From: Dicyema japonicum
Lineage: Eukaryota; Dicyemida; Rhombozoa; Dicyemidae
Length of the DNA stretch: 20,506 nt
Reading direction: 5' to 3'
NCBI GenBank assembly: GCA_011109175.1
Contig: RDEW01000028.1
Span: 801,500-822,005 of the forward strand
Shown here: one piece after another, positions 1-11,109 of the stretch
How positions within the stretch are numbered: position 1 is the first letter of the stretch
Layout of the letters: the number at the start of each line of letters is the position of its first letter
Notes under the pieces: model-generated
What the model saw: only the letters and a program-made list of their open reading frames with translations
Told to the model about the DNA's origin: nothing
The model's database searches: none
Translations under genes and position numbers: made by a program

Positions 1-289
1 AGCAGATTTGCTACATGAATGGAAACTAGGTCATAAATTATGAACACGCACGTCTAAATCTTCTCTAACTAAAGCAACATTAATTGTCAACGAATTTCCT
101 AAACAATGTCAACGAATTCCAGGAGTTATTTCTAAACTATGTTTAACGACTGTGAAGTGCTCAAAAAGGCATTTTGTTAACCTCCACAGGATGTTAAGAA
201 ACATAAAATTTCCGTTGATAAGGTTTTTTTCGACGATATAATAGATCGTTGACAACATACTGCCAACAAAAATTAAATGAATCAGAAAT

Positions 290-667
290 TGATTTCTGGG
301 ATTTGAAAGTGACTAAGGCCTTTTTGAAATGTGACATTCAACTAACTTATCGATGCCTTTGTTTACCGTTTTATTCAAAAAATTGTTCAATGGAGGTCAG
401 AAAATCTTATCCAAGTTGATGATTTGATAGCTAACGTACAAGCTGCTTAGGTAGAACCAAAAGCGACAATTGTTGTTTTCAGAAATTGGAATTCTGCCAA
501 AAGTCGTATTGACTAGATGGGGTATCCGGTTAAAAGCTGTATCTTATTATTCAAAAAATTTAATCTCAGTGATTAATATTTTTGAGTTAATTGAGTACGA
601 GGAAATTTTAGTATCTTCTACGAAGAGTGCATTGAAAAATGATAGATTAGTACAAAGTTATGTGTAA
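290..667 (+). pseudogene. hAT-family transposase relic (C-terminal part)
   Basis: Two adjoining plus-strand frames read like the middle of a hAT/ZBED-type transposase. The first, about 340-460, holds the stretch around LIQVDDLIANVQ, which fits the 'hold the line of I/V-x-K-x-F after H-A-L-H' region of that family. The second, 470-667, has GILPKVVLTRWGIRLKAV followed by YYSKNL, matching the family hallmark 'PVLTRWGTWLxAAxYYxxNF'. A TAG stop at about 450 and a frame change at about 465 separate the two. No terminal inverted repeat or 8-bp duplication was found, and the catalytic DDE residues are not visible here. It is read as a fragment of a cut-and-paste DNA transposon. The identification rests on the TRWG block and is fairly good; the 5' limit is uncertain. 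Confidence 0.6.
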
Positions 668-1394
668 TTTCGCATAGCTATTCACACATTCCAGGTCGTA
701 CTTAAATAGTAATTTATAGAATAAATATTAAAATTTGAGAGTAACGAATGTACAATAGACTACGCATATTCGACGCTTAGTGCAATAGACTTCGGGAAAA
801 GATGAAACAGGGGTTAAAAAATATTTGGAGAAAAAATTTTGGAAAGCGATTTAACTAAAATTATTAACATGGAATGCAAAAATATCTCTCCTGAAGATAA
901 TTCGTTCCTTCAAAACTGTTAGCCATCTTCAGCATCTGTCGGATGATGCTCTTCGCAATTCAGGAGTTTCTTGAGGTCAAATAGAAACGTTAGTACGCAA
1001 AATCTGGAAAATTACGTTATGTAAATTTTCAATGAATAGTCCTTAAAATAACTTTTGTCTTCTATTGTCTCGTATAAAAGTTTAAACTGAGAACTTTACA
1101 AGTTTAAGCTGAGAAAAAAAAGTTAATTTTTTTAATTTTAAAGTTCAAAATTTCGGTTTATAGGTTAATAAAGTTAACCTTTCAAGGTTAATTTTTTTTC
1201 AATTTTTAAGGTTAGAAAATGTTCGCCTAGTGATAATATTCAAATCCAAACAGAACCGGCAAAAATTGTCTAATTTAACAGGAATTCGAAAAACAACTTC
1301 TGTAAAAGAATACAATTCCTGAAAATAATTTTTAGTTTCAATAGGTTTCGTAGTTGTTACTTTTAAAATATTGTCATCATTTTCTTTTCACAAA
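668..1394. other. AT-rich stretch without a recognisable gene
   Basis: No reading frame over about 60 codons and no family motif was recognised on either strand. The left part, to about 960, may be the decayed end of the hAT element, because short plus-strand peptides rich in K and N continue there. The middle, 1080-1220, is dominated by A/T runs with several near copies of AAGTTAA and AAGGTTAA. I see no RNA gene. Confidence 0.4.
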
Positions 1395-1680
1395 CTAATC
1401 GGGCAATTTTCTGTATATAAGTTTCCAATTTCCTTGTTGACGGGATGGTTGTGTGTATTAATGAATACTGATATCTTCATACGCACAATACCTTCTCTTT
1501 GTAAATATACCTGCACACTTGCAGCATATCCTTTCTTGAATGATGACTAATTAACACGTACTCCTTTGCTGTCACTTGGCCTAATATTTCCTTGTTTGCA
1601 TCTGTATTTTTCACTTTGACCTATGCCTTACGAAAAGCTTCAAATGGGGAGAATGTATCATTGCTGAATCATGATACAAT
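1395..1680 (-). pseudogene. possible ZSWIM/MULE-type transposase N-terminal relic
   Basis: On the minus strand about 95 codons in two or three frames resemble the N-terminal part of ZSWIM-like or MULE/FAR1-type proteins. A segment with SPFEAFRKA near 1640 fits the 'F-x-S-x-E-E-F' opening. Near 1400-1470 INTHNHPVNKEIGNLY fits the family signature 'HNHPVxxExY' followed by a tyrosine-proline-like turn. A TAG interrupts the first frame and a one-base shift lies near 1480. The catalytic domain is not visible in the adjoining sequence. This is based on a short motif, so it could be chance or a fragment of a host zinc-finger gene. Confidence 0.35.
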
Positions 1681-1828
1681 AAATGTAATGTAAGTTAACA
1701 ATTGTTTTTTAAGTGAAAGATAATAATTTTACTTAATGAACTTAATTTTAATTAGAAAATTTTCAATATTAATAATAGTCAACTAATTTAATTCATTAAT
1801 AAATATACTCAAATCCTCGATGCGTTCC

Positions 1829-2190
1829 ACAGAAGAAAGTTTAAACTTCTTATCGACATAAACTAGCCGAAAAAACCAGGAATTCTACTCTATACGATAT
1901 CTGCCAACAGTACACGTCAGTATAGACATTAACGAAGCTCACTGCCGCCTATTCGGGCACATACTGTGGCTTCGACCCAGATGCATATGCTAACTGGGCA
2001 AAATGGAATCATATTACATAACGACAAATCGGCGTTCCAAGGACGTCCACGAACAACACTACCTATTGTTATCTCAAAAGACCTTCAAAGAATTAAAAGA
2101 CAGCTGAATAATAGAGACGACCTTTATACTCTCAGGAGTATAGCACGCAAACGCGCATCCTGGAAAAATATGATCAAAACAGCAGTCTGA
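1829..2190 (+). mobile_element. 3' end of an APE-type LINE ORF2 (truncated copy)
   Basis: The plus strand encodes the extreme C-terminus of a LINE reverse transcriptase polyprotein, spread over three frames. At 1829-1910 an HRRKFKLLIDIN segment followed by PKK and LYDICQQYTSV is typical of the conserved 'FHRxxLRxLxxIxWPKxIxNxxLY' region. Next comes a degraded 'RxFGHxLRxDPDTPA' block near 1945-1980. The frame at 1966-2190 ends the protein with GRPRTTLPIVISKDLQRI and a final LRSIARKRASWKNM, the usual closing block of this group. The catalytic palm is absent, so this is a 5'-truncated insertion, the normal fate of LINE copies. An AATAAA-like motif lies about 175 nt downstream of the stop. The element at the right edge of the window may belong to the same broad group. 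Confidence 0.65.
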
Positions 2191-2372
2191 TATGTAGGAA
2201 CTTAATAGTTTTTCTATACATTATGCTCCTATAATAGTGCTAATAATAATTTTATTTTAAACCTTTCTTTGACTTACATCACGGAATAATAAAATTTTGA
2301 TTTACTTTGGTTATACATATCTTAGGAAACAAGTATCACCTATCATTATTGTAGTATTGAAAAATAAAAGAT

Positions 2373-5090
2373 TCAATCAAACCAAATACGTTTAAACTCA
2401 TTCACATCAAATGAAGCATTTACATTTGGGACACTTTCCTTTTCCTCGTCTGATATAGGTGAGTCAAACACTCCAAACAAAACACATGAAAGCAGTTTGT
2501 CAGCACTGCATTCTTCCTATGAATATTACAACACGGACATGTCAGTCTGTCCTAAACATTCTCTCACATTCTATTACCTTCAGTTCCTTGATCTCATCCA
2601 ACAACATACTATCTCCCTCCACTCCCTCAACTTTGATATCTTCACCAACTTTCTCTTCAACCCATCAATCTCCTCCTACCAAAGTGACAAATCACAACAA
2701 CCTCATATCTTCTCTCACGGAAATGCCCGTCTCTCACCAGTTTACTCTTCTCCTGCAATAATCGTTGTGAATCCTTCAACTGATCGTAATGGGAGTCAGA
2801 TATTATTTTGAACTCATCACACTTTTGCAGCACTTCTGAGTATCGACGACCACTCAGCTCAATTCGATCATCTCTCAGTCTCACATTAAAATAAAACTCC
2901 TCAACTTGCACTCGCTTTCAAGATTGGTCAATAGCTTTGTTAATGAACCCTCCTTTTCCTCCAATTGTGAACTGATGTGCATTGTGGTGTCCAACTGATT
3001 GCGAAGAAGTCCCTCTGTTGTCTCCACTCCTCCTTCTCCTTGTTGAGTTCATCAATGACATGTCTGTGCTTTATTCTCTTAAATGTTTAATAGCAAATAA
3101 GTACTTCAGCTAACAGTCCCACATAGGCTTGCTCTTTGGCAGTCAACTGGTCTATTAGAACTCGATTCCTCTCCTGCATATCCTCTAAGGCTTGGCCTGT
3201 CACCTCCATTTCCTGCATTAGAGTATCTTCTTGCTAAAAGTCGCTCTAAATAATCAAGTTACCGTTTGTGCCACGTTAGTTTACGTTTAATGTCTTCGTT
3301 GGCAATTCTGTGCTGGTTTATACATCTCTGCAGATTTTTTTCGTTCTCACTGATTCCCTCAGTCTCCTTATAAGTTCTGAGCAAAGGTCCCTAGCCTTAT
3401 CCAACTCGCAGATTGCTCCCAATGAGTACTATCAATAAACTAATAAATATAAACCTCAAATTCGTCAAAATACGAGATTCTGTTCTATAATAATTTGTTA
3501 ATTAATTAGTAATAAAATACCCGGCAAAATCTGGTAAATTGATCTAGTGGTGTTACATTGGTAGCTAACCTCGTTATTTCTGAGAGTTTCATTAAGTTTA
3601 ATGTAATATTTACTATTTTTATTCTTCAATTGCTTATTAAAAGCCTGCAGACTATTTATAATGTCTCATTTCTCTGTGGACGTCATTCGTGTGTTCCTTT
3701 ATTAAACCATATTGCTCATTCTCCAGTTTAACCAGCTCTAATTCCTTTTCTTTACTTGCTAATTGTTCAGTCAGGCGAATGATATCCTCCATCTTCTGAC
3801 TCTCTGATATTTCTCTCCCGATTTTTAAATCATCTTTAATCTGCTGAATTGCCACTTTAAGAATATAATTCAGTTCGTTGCTTTCTGTCAGTCTGGCCTT
3901 CACTCTTGCCAAGTCAGAAATGGATGTAGAAAGCTGTCTCTTGACTGATGACAACTCAACTGACAAGTCTGGATATTCCACTCTCTCATTGCCACTCTCC
4001 ACTAATACAGTCAGCCTGTCAATCTCCTTCTGCATTGTTCCAATTCCTGCAGACGTGAGTCATTTAAATGTCTGAGATTATGTTCCTCCAGACGTAGCTG
4101 TTGTAGTTCTGTCATATCTTCTGTACTGAGCTGTGGATTAGTGGGCTCCTGAGGAGGATTGATGTCCTGTGTCTCTGTGGATGTTCTAGAAATATCTTGT
4201 TGTGATTGCTTTAGTGTTTCCTCGAGTTTTATTGAATATTTTTCAAGCATAGCAAATTCATAGTTCAGTTCATCCAATTTCCGTCTAGTTTCTGCAGCTG
4301 AATTACTTTCAATGGTCAAATTATCATCCGTCTCATTAAGCTATTACATAATAACTCAGTAGAACTAACTTTGTAGAATAGTCCACTGTTTTGTTTATTT
4401 ACTTTGATTAGTTGGTTGTTTAGACAGACATTTTCATTGGTAAGTCGTGTCACCAAATCAGCAGAGAGAAGTTTAAGGTTCTCTTGAATGGCACTGTTGG
4501 AGGATTCCTTAAAACTGTTGTAAAACGTGGTTAATTTGTCCAGTTTAGTCACCAGTCTATGGTCTTTGTTTTTATGTAGGAACCCTTCGAAGACCTGATG
4601 AAGGATGAGCATTGATGTATTCGAATACTCCACACGCCTCTGAAATTCCTTCTCGAGTTCTCAGTCTCCATTGTCGATATTTTTCTCTGAAATACTTTGA
4701 GGGATTCAGTTTCTACAACTAAGGACACGTGGGTACCATCTGGTGGAATATTCTCGAAGGATCCACAGTTGTAGTGTTCAATGAGGCTACGTACCTCAAT
4801 GTTGTGCTATGTGTGACTAAGTAGTATTAACTTGGTTCCAATGTCGGTTGATACGTGCAAAAAGTGCCTCGTCGGTTTCTCTTCTTTCTTCAAAAAGCGA
4901 TTTTGCTCTTTTGTCTAAAGTCTTGATTTTTGGCATATTGAGGGCCTCGGAGAGTTTTTGGTTTTGAAATCCGAGAATTCGAGATTCCAGTTCTTCCTTA
5001 GTTATTATTTAGGAGTTAGTTTAGTACGGAATTAGACGTGCCTTTGAAGCTAGTTCCTTGCAACGTGTCAAAAAATTTATTTTGCCGCAT
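2373..5090 (-). CDS. BRE1: BRE1 (RNF20/RNF40-type) E3 ubiquitin-protein ligase
   Basis: BRE1 works with the E2 enzyme RAD6 in the nucleus to mono-ubiquitinate histone H2B during transcription. The ATG at 5090 opens a 21-codon exon. A 31-nt intron (4997-5027) leads to [15 protein letters not shown] and then RINRHWNQ, matching the N-terminal 'R-I-x-x-L-Q-x-K-N-x-K-L ... VNRYW-Q' region of RNF20. Further introns are at 4807-4831, 4341-4369, 3234-3262, 3078-3104 and 2552-2577. The middle is coiled coil, including SRLQELEQ and the diagnostic [14 protein letters not shown] near 3200. The C-terminal C3HC4 RING (2376-2551) reads LTCPCCN, then [10 protein letters not shown], then CPKC, ending EFKRIWFD before a TGA. 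All eight zinc ligands are present. Exons between 3300 and 3660 are not resolved. One-base frame breaks near 4035, 2436 and 2415 coincide with short base runs. Confidence 0.92.
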
Positions 5091-5222
5091 TACAACAGGA
5101 ACGGGTTAATTTAAATTTTTAAATAAATAAATTTATTAAAAATATCAATAATAACTTGATTTATAAATGGATAGTTTAAACTAATCTAAATACTTTTAAT
5201 TAATTATTAATTAAGTGTAATT
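5091..5222 (-). other. 132-nt intergenic spacer between calcium channel and BRE1
   Basis: The channel stop (5223-5225) and the BRE1 start (5090) lie on the same strand with only this AT-rich spacer between them. It carries an AATAAA and long A/T runs. No AG that would make an obvious trans-splice acceptor is seen in the roughly 30 nt just before the BRE1 ATG; the nearest candidates are TTAG motifs near 5175. Confidence 0.7.
5132..5137 (-). promoter_or_regulatory. polyadenylation signal AATAAA of the calcium channel gene
   Basis: A canonical AATAAA on the minus strand lies 85 nt past the channel stop codon and 41 nt before the BRE1 ATG. The A/T richness of the spacer means a chance match is possible. 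Confidence 0.5.
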
Positions 5223-8200
5223 TTATTTATCTTTAATATATTCATTCGCCTCTAAATTGAATTCTTCACAAGTCATGTTATTCAGTATTTGAATTTCTTT
5301 CTCCAGTTGGGGGACATCTACCACACCCGACATTCCCTCTTTTTTCAAAATCTCAAGTTATAAACAATCCAAACCTTATCGATGAGCAAAGCACAACTAC
5401 TAGCCCGCTTATATCTAACCGGAGAGTCTTGACAATCTGTCGTCATTGACCTTTGATAGTTCATTTGCTCTGTTTCAGGCCTGTTTTTTTAGTTCGTAAA
5501 TAATGCAACATCTTAACATCCTGAATGAACATTGAGTCGTTTTTAGGCCAAATTGGACGCTTTGTAGATGGCTCAGTGACATTCATTGTCACTATTTGAC
5601 TGCGGCACATTGGTAGAGTCAATTCGAAATCATTACAAGGTTCGTCTCTGGACTGAATTCCCTCCTTTTCCTTATCATTTTTTTAAATCAACCAATTTCT
5701 TGTCAGTTTTGATATGATCAGAAAATTTTCTGACGATTTCTGTCCCCACTTCGATAAGACTCCTAAATCCGGCCTGAATTGTGCTGGGATTATCTTTCAG
5801 AGTTTTTTTCCTTTTTCTAAAATTCCGAAAGTAGTCTTGAATTAGAATGTGGCGTATAGTTTGCCGACAGTCGTTTCATTCGATGCTATTCGAATAAAGA
5901 CCAGCCTGACTTGTTGGGGGATTATATCATCGAGTTCACTTGCCTTTGTTTTTTTCCAAATCTTGTGGATTATATTCTTCAAATCTGAATTGTTCTGGTG
6001 CAGTATTCCTACCATTAGTCAAACGTCCAACCTTCTGTTTTTATTTTAAGAGATGTCCTCACTAGACCGAAGAGGGTTGCGTTGAATTGGACAGTTCCAT
6101 CATTCAACAGAGGCATATTCATCGAAACTAATTTCTGAAATATAAAAATATAGCAAGTACTAAATATGCATTTCTATGAGGGCATAATCTCCCAAAACCC
6201 AACGGCGGTGATATTTGTCGTAATAAACTAACCAATTCGATATGTTTTATCACTCCTCTACAAATAAACCACAATCAAACGTTGCATCGGGGTCATACTC
6301 GGACCACACTTTGACAAACTCCTCTAGGTGGTGGGGGCCCAAAATTGACCAATCACGTGTCAAGTAATCAAAATTGTCAATAATGACAGCAACAAACAAG
6401 TTGATTCCCTAAACTACAATTCATAATCCAACCAGAAATGAGCAGATTAGAGAAAAACTGATAAAATATAAATAAGCAAACGAAGATCCACAAATTTCTC
6501 CATTTCCAACCCTTTCATCGCATTTGACGTGTTCTCCTGGGATGCAATCCAACATTATTTCCTGCCAAGCTTCTCCTGTCACTACCCTGGCACGTGAATG
6601 TTGTCTATACCGAAAAAGTAAAAGTAGAGACTGAGGAAATGACTGGAAATTGTTATTTCTGGTAATGTAAGTATCCTCGTTGGTGGCGATTGAACCGAAG
6701 AGTTGACTGCCGATGATTGCATAAATAAAGAACATCATTGCAATCAGTATTCCAATGTATGGAAGTGACTGAGGACATTGAGGAAGGCACATACCTGAAA
6801 CGACTTAACAAAAGTCCACAATAAAGTTCGAATTCCTTCTCCACGACTCAGCATTTTAATTAGCCTCATAGCCCGGAAAAGTCGAAAAAATTTATTGACA
6901 TAGTTTTTTTGTTGCTAAAATAATTAAAAAATACAGTCAATTCAAAAATTATGTCCACATAGCTTCCTAAGATTATCACAAAGTCAAAAAAATTCCACAT
7001 ATCCGTAAAATAGTTCTAAAACGTGAATAAACCTGCTTAACCTTCACTCCAAACCCAACCAATCTAAGGAAAAATTCGACAGTAAATAAGGCTGTAAAGG
7101 CAATGTTCAAAAAGTCCAAAATTCTTCCATATTCGTGACTTTGTCCTCGATACTAGAACATACAAAAATGCCAAATTTACTTTCATTGCTAGTATGACAG
7201 TGTTCAGTATGATTAGTCCAAATATAACGTATTCAAATGGTTTTGAAACAACAATTCTCCACACTAAACGTTGGTACCTTCCCTTGGGGACGAATCTCCT
7301 TACAGGCTTCACCTTGAGGCATAATCAATGCATTTCCTCTATCCAAATCAGAAATTAAAACAACTGTGTTTTTATCGAGTTCGCAGTTTTGGAACTCCTT
7401 TTCTCCTTCATGTTGGAACGTCACAATAACAAACCCAACAAAATATTAACCATAAAGAACACAGTGACGATAATATATATTACGTAATAGAGTGTCACTA
7501 TTTGCTGGTGGTTTATACTGCGGACCAACTCCGACTTGAGTTGAATCAACAGAGTTGTACAAAATTCTACAAATTTAACTCAATAAACCAACCCAGGCCA
7601 TCCTTCAAATGTGGTGACCACAAATAAGGTCAGCATTCCATTGAGGACATTGTCAAAATTCAGTTCGAGGTTTATCCACAGTCTCTCCCGAAGGACAGGA
7701 TCACTGTGTAGTTTTCGTAGTACAGGAAATGACCACTAAGGAAATAAGTACAAGTGAATACAGGCAGTCAGACTTGCTCAACTTGGAAGGGTCTGTGCAG
7801 TAGAAGAATTTACCCTGAAAGTAAAGCGAGGACACAACCTTAAACAACTGAACTCCGATGCAAGCAAATATAAATTGTAGCAAAAAAGTAACCAAAATTA
7901 TACTCCAAATGGTTTTAACTGCCACAACTACACATTGGACAGCATTCTAAATATATTAGTCATGCTTATTACTTTTAGTCTTTTTGCTCTGTTTACTGCT
8001 CGTAGTGGTCTTAATACTCGCAATACTTTGACCGAATTTATTACTCCTCCACTTGGAGTTACCCAAAGATCGAACCTCATGAAGATTGCCACGTTGGAGA
8101 CTACGATGACGAACAAATCGAGTAAATTGAATATGTCTCTACAGAACGATCCCGTGTGGACTATGAACCCAACCGCAATGACCTTCACGTAAACATGAAA

Positions 8201-10862
8201 ACTCACTTGAGGATAATCTCGATGGTGAAGATCAAACTAAACAAATAGTCAAAATATCGAAGAATCTAAGACTATAATCCGCCAAAATAAAACTTTGTTC
8301 ATGAAATTATTTCGGTTGATTGGGTCTTCCAAGGCAAGGGTGAGACTGGAGAGTAAAATGGAGATTAAAATAAAATTTTCAAAATATTTATTTCTCACAA
8401 GTCTAAAACAAAATTTACGAAATCTATTCTTTATTAATAAATTTATACTTGTTATTCGGGAAAATAAACAGTGAAACGAACGGGGGATAGTTTTTTCTCT
8501 CTGGATTATGTCTTGAGGACTCTCGTTGATGACATGTCGTTGTTCTGGAAATAATCAATATTGTTTGTACGGTTTTATTTTCTTTGATTTTTGCGTCTGA
8601 CTCAGTTTGCATCTCAGTAAAATTATCCACGGCGATTGCAAGAAATAAATTCAGTAGTACATCTTAGTATTAAAATACAAAAATTGATACAATTCCGCAT
8701 ATAAATAATACCACAAAGTAAAGTGCTACCAAAGCTCCTGAAGAATAAATTCCTCCGTAGCTGTTGATTCCTGCATACATGACAACATTCCAGTCTTCCC
8801 CGTCAATATCTGGAATACTGTTGACTACCAACCTGAAACACGGTTATCAGAGCCTGCCAAATTCCATCAAAATTGCTCCGAATTTTCCCGAGACTGTCCA
8901 AACGCCCTCCAAAGAGTTGCATTCCAAGTAAGAAAAAATCGTGATCAAAAGGAATAAAAGCAGCAAAAGACTTGCTATGGACTTGAGACTGCTCACCAAA
9001 GGACATTACAAGACTTCCGCAGTGGTGCCCAATACCTGGAAATACAAAAATAAAAATACCTTGTCACTTTGAAGACCCGAAGGAGTCTGGTAGCCCGTAA
9101 TATGCTGAGTCCCAAAGGACTCATCACGTGGAATTTGGACAGAAATAGTTCTCCAATGCTACAAATCATGACGACCAAGTCAAATCGGTTAAAGTAGGAT
9201 GTAAAATATTCATTAGTTTCCTAGTCCGTACATTTTAAACAACATTTCAAGTGCAAATACAGTGACGAAAAACATATTTCCGATCTCTAAAACAATTTTC
9301 GGAAGATTTCATGACCTTGCAATTCTGTCAGCCACTCAGGTTCTCCGTGGTGATTAAACGAGATTAGACACGTGTTTAGAAACACCAAAACAATAATCAG
9401 CCAATGAAAAGCCTGCGATTTGACTACAATTTAATTTTTTTCCGAAAATTGTGATTTAGCGTCGACAATAAAGAACTAAAATTTGTCAAAATTGGTCAGT
9501 AAAAACAATATTTCGCTAATAACAAAATTCCAGGTCACTTCAGGTGTCTTGAGTGAGCCTTAAATAGTACGAATAAATATAACCGTATGTCTGAGCATTT
9601 CGCTTTAAAAAAAATTTGAGTCATTTCGATTCGATCTAAACTGTCAAGAAATGAAAATATAAAACTTCCACAACGAATCCATTCGATGTAGTTATCGTGC
9701 ATTTTTTGTCTATTTTTGATTTCCTTTTGTTTTAGATAATTCCCCCTCATTCTTTGTTTCCCTCTTTCCTTGGAGAATTCTCTGCCATAATTACCACTAA
9801 TAACAACCCACTGAGGACTCCGAGAATCAAATTGAGTACAAAAAATGACCCAATTATGATCAAACTGACAAAGTAAATCCACGGCCACGAATTTCCATAA
9901 ACATCGTCCAGCTTTGAGGGCTAAGGAATATAACCAACTTACACTATAGAGAATGTCAGTCCATCCTTCCATGGTTATACACTGAAAGACTGTCAGCATA
10001 GAAAGGCCAATATTGTCGAAGGTTGAGATTTCAAAATTTGGTCCATCCCAGTCGTTGTAACAAACTAAGCCAGAAGGACAGCTATAGCCGTTTCTATTGG
10101 GATCACAAGGCCTTAAGGCTCCAATTTGTTCTAGATTAGATTAATTGGTCGTTTCACTTGTAATGTTATTCCTACAAACGTTGTGAAGTCCAGTGGAGAA
10201 TATTTCCATTCCAATGATTGCATAAATTAACACCACAAAGATCACCAAAAGCAAAATGTGAAATAAAGGAAACATTGACCGAATTATGGAATTGACGATA
10301 ACCTGCAGACCTGAGTAGTTAGCTAATATGATAGTACAAACTTGGTAGTCCTGATACCAAACGAAGTGGCCGTAAAACTCTGAATGCTCTTAAAGATTTT
10401 ACATCAAAAATCTCAGTTTCAAGTGTGGAGACAATTGCACTTACAATTCTAAAATAAATAAAATGACCAAAACCCCATCAATACAATGACAAAATCCAAA
10501 ATATTCCAACTGTAACTGAGGTAGGAGTTCTCCGTAAATATGAAACCCAATGCGATTATTTTTATTATTGCTTCAAGAGAAAACAAAACAACAAAAACAT
10601 ATTCGATTTGTTCCAAAATGATATTTGTGGAATTTGTGTCTTCGTTAGGGACTGGTGTGTTCATTGCAAGTAAAATGCAGTTTACGATTATTGAAATCAA
10701 CACAAAGTACTCAAACGGTTTTGAATCAATCACTTTTAGACACCATTTCCTCACCGCGTTATCCGGGCCGAAGCAAAATAACGATTTTGTTACTATTTCT
10801 GAAGCCAACTTTCTTTTTATGATTTTCCAGGACTTTTTTTGCAATTTTACGAAACTTCTCAT
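5223..10862 (-). CDS. voltage-gated calcium channel alpha1 subunit, L-type (Cav1)-like
   Basis: Pore-forming subunit of a plasma-membrane Ca2+ channel; 28 proposed introns of 20-31 nt. Four repeats are readable. Repeat I starts [14 protein letters not shown] (10750), with DTNSTN and an S4 of [14 protein letters not shown]. All four selectivity-filter glutamates are present: TMEGW (9967), TGEDW (8797, after one base correction), TFEGW (7605) and TGEAW (6572). S4 segments of repeats II-IV read [26 protein letters not shown] and [11 protein letters not shown] beta-subunit binding (AID-like) segment [11 protein letters not shown] lies near 9690. The C-terminus has the EF-hand-like block after LGPHHLEEF and a calmodulin IQ motif IQDYFR (5825-5842). 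[21 protein letters not shown] and the linker favour Cav1 over Cav2. The II-III linker and tail are short. Stop is at 5223-5225. The start could also be the ATG at 10875. About a dozen one-base frame breaks occur; 9421-9650 is unresolved. Confidence 0.93.
5825..5842 (-). other. IQ calmodulin-binding motif coding segment of the Cav gene
   Basis: The segment encodes IQDYFR, followed by NFRKRKK, the core of the Cav1/Cav2 C-terminal IQ helix that binds calmodulin for Ca2+-dependent feedback. It follows GKLYATF. A one-base loss just before it (TTCTAATTC) puts the IQ in a new frame; one more base restores the family sequence 'ATFLIQDYF'. Confidence 0.85.
6915..6934 (-). other. 20-nt intron in repeat IV of the Cav gene
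   Basis: Begins GTATTT and ends TTTTAG. Removing it joins [10 protein letters not shown] to [18 protein letters not shown] in one frame, entering the repeat IV S4 helix. Left in place, the reading frame is shifted by two bases. It is the shortest intron I could place here. Confidence 0.8.
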
Positions 10863-11080
10863 TATCGCTTAGCATTTCTGACGGAAAATTACTGTCAGCT
10901 TAAAAAGGATATCAAATCCGCCGTGATTTGATTGATTCAAAGTCATTATGTAAATCTTTCATTTATATAGTGCCAGTCTTTGATATATACTACAATCAGA
11001 TCACTTAAGTCCTTCCATCAATCAAAAGAACCAGAAATTAGATCTATTAATAAATTGAATAAACGTCCGATAAACAATGA
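10863..11080. other. 5' flank of the Cav gene
   Basis: AT-rich spacer between the channel start and the retrotransposon duplication. An upstream ATG at 10875 (minus) opens a peptide [14 protein letters not shown]. That peptide would join the channel frame if one A were dropped from an A7 run, so it may be the true start. No TATA box or other core promoter element could be assigned with confidence. Confidence 0.4.
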
Positions 11081-11109
11081 TTATCTGTCTCTTTATAATA
11101 TATTATTAT
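11081..11109. repeat. direct repeat at 3' side of the R4-like element (target-site duplication)
   Basis: TTATCTGTCTCTTTATAATA and the next nine bases match 14711-14738 with one mismatch and one extra T in a T-run. The pair brackets the retrotransposon exactly, as expected for a target-site duplication. Confidence 0.75.

Noticed and set aside
2459-2811. Two overlapping plus-strand frames of about 100 codons
   Set aside because: They are serine/threonine-rich antisense shadows of the BRE1 RING and coiled-coil exons.
5849-6049. Plus-strand hydrophobic frame of 66 codons
   Set aside because: Antisense of the channel C-terminal region near the IQ motif; the minus strand explains the sequence.
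9912-9942. A 22-nt alternative (9921-9942) for the intron after the repeat I filter
   Set aside because: The 31-nt version gives exactly the family spacing between the filter and the S6 helix; the shorter one adds three residues. It stays possible.
7736-10473. Reading the calcium channel as a pseudogene because of many frame breaks
   Set aside because: Filter glutamates, voltage-sensor charges and splice sites are all kept, and the same kind of break occurs in unrelated genes, so sequencing error is the simpler cause.
10540-10872. Plus-strand frame of 110 codons
   Set aside because: It is the antisense of the first calcium channel exon, which has clear family conservation on the minus strand.
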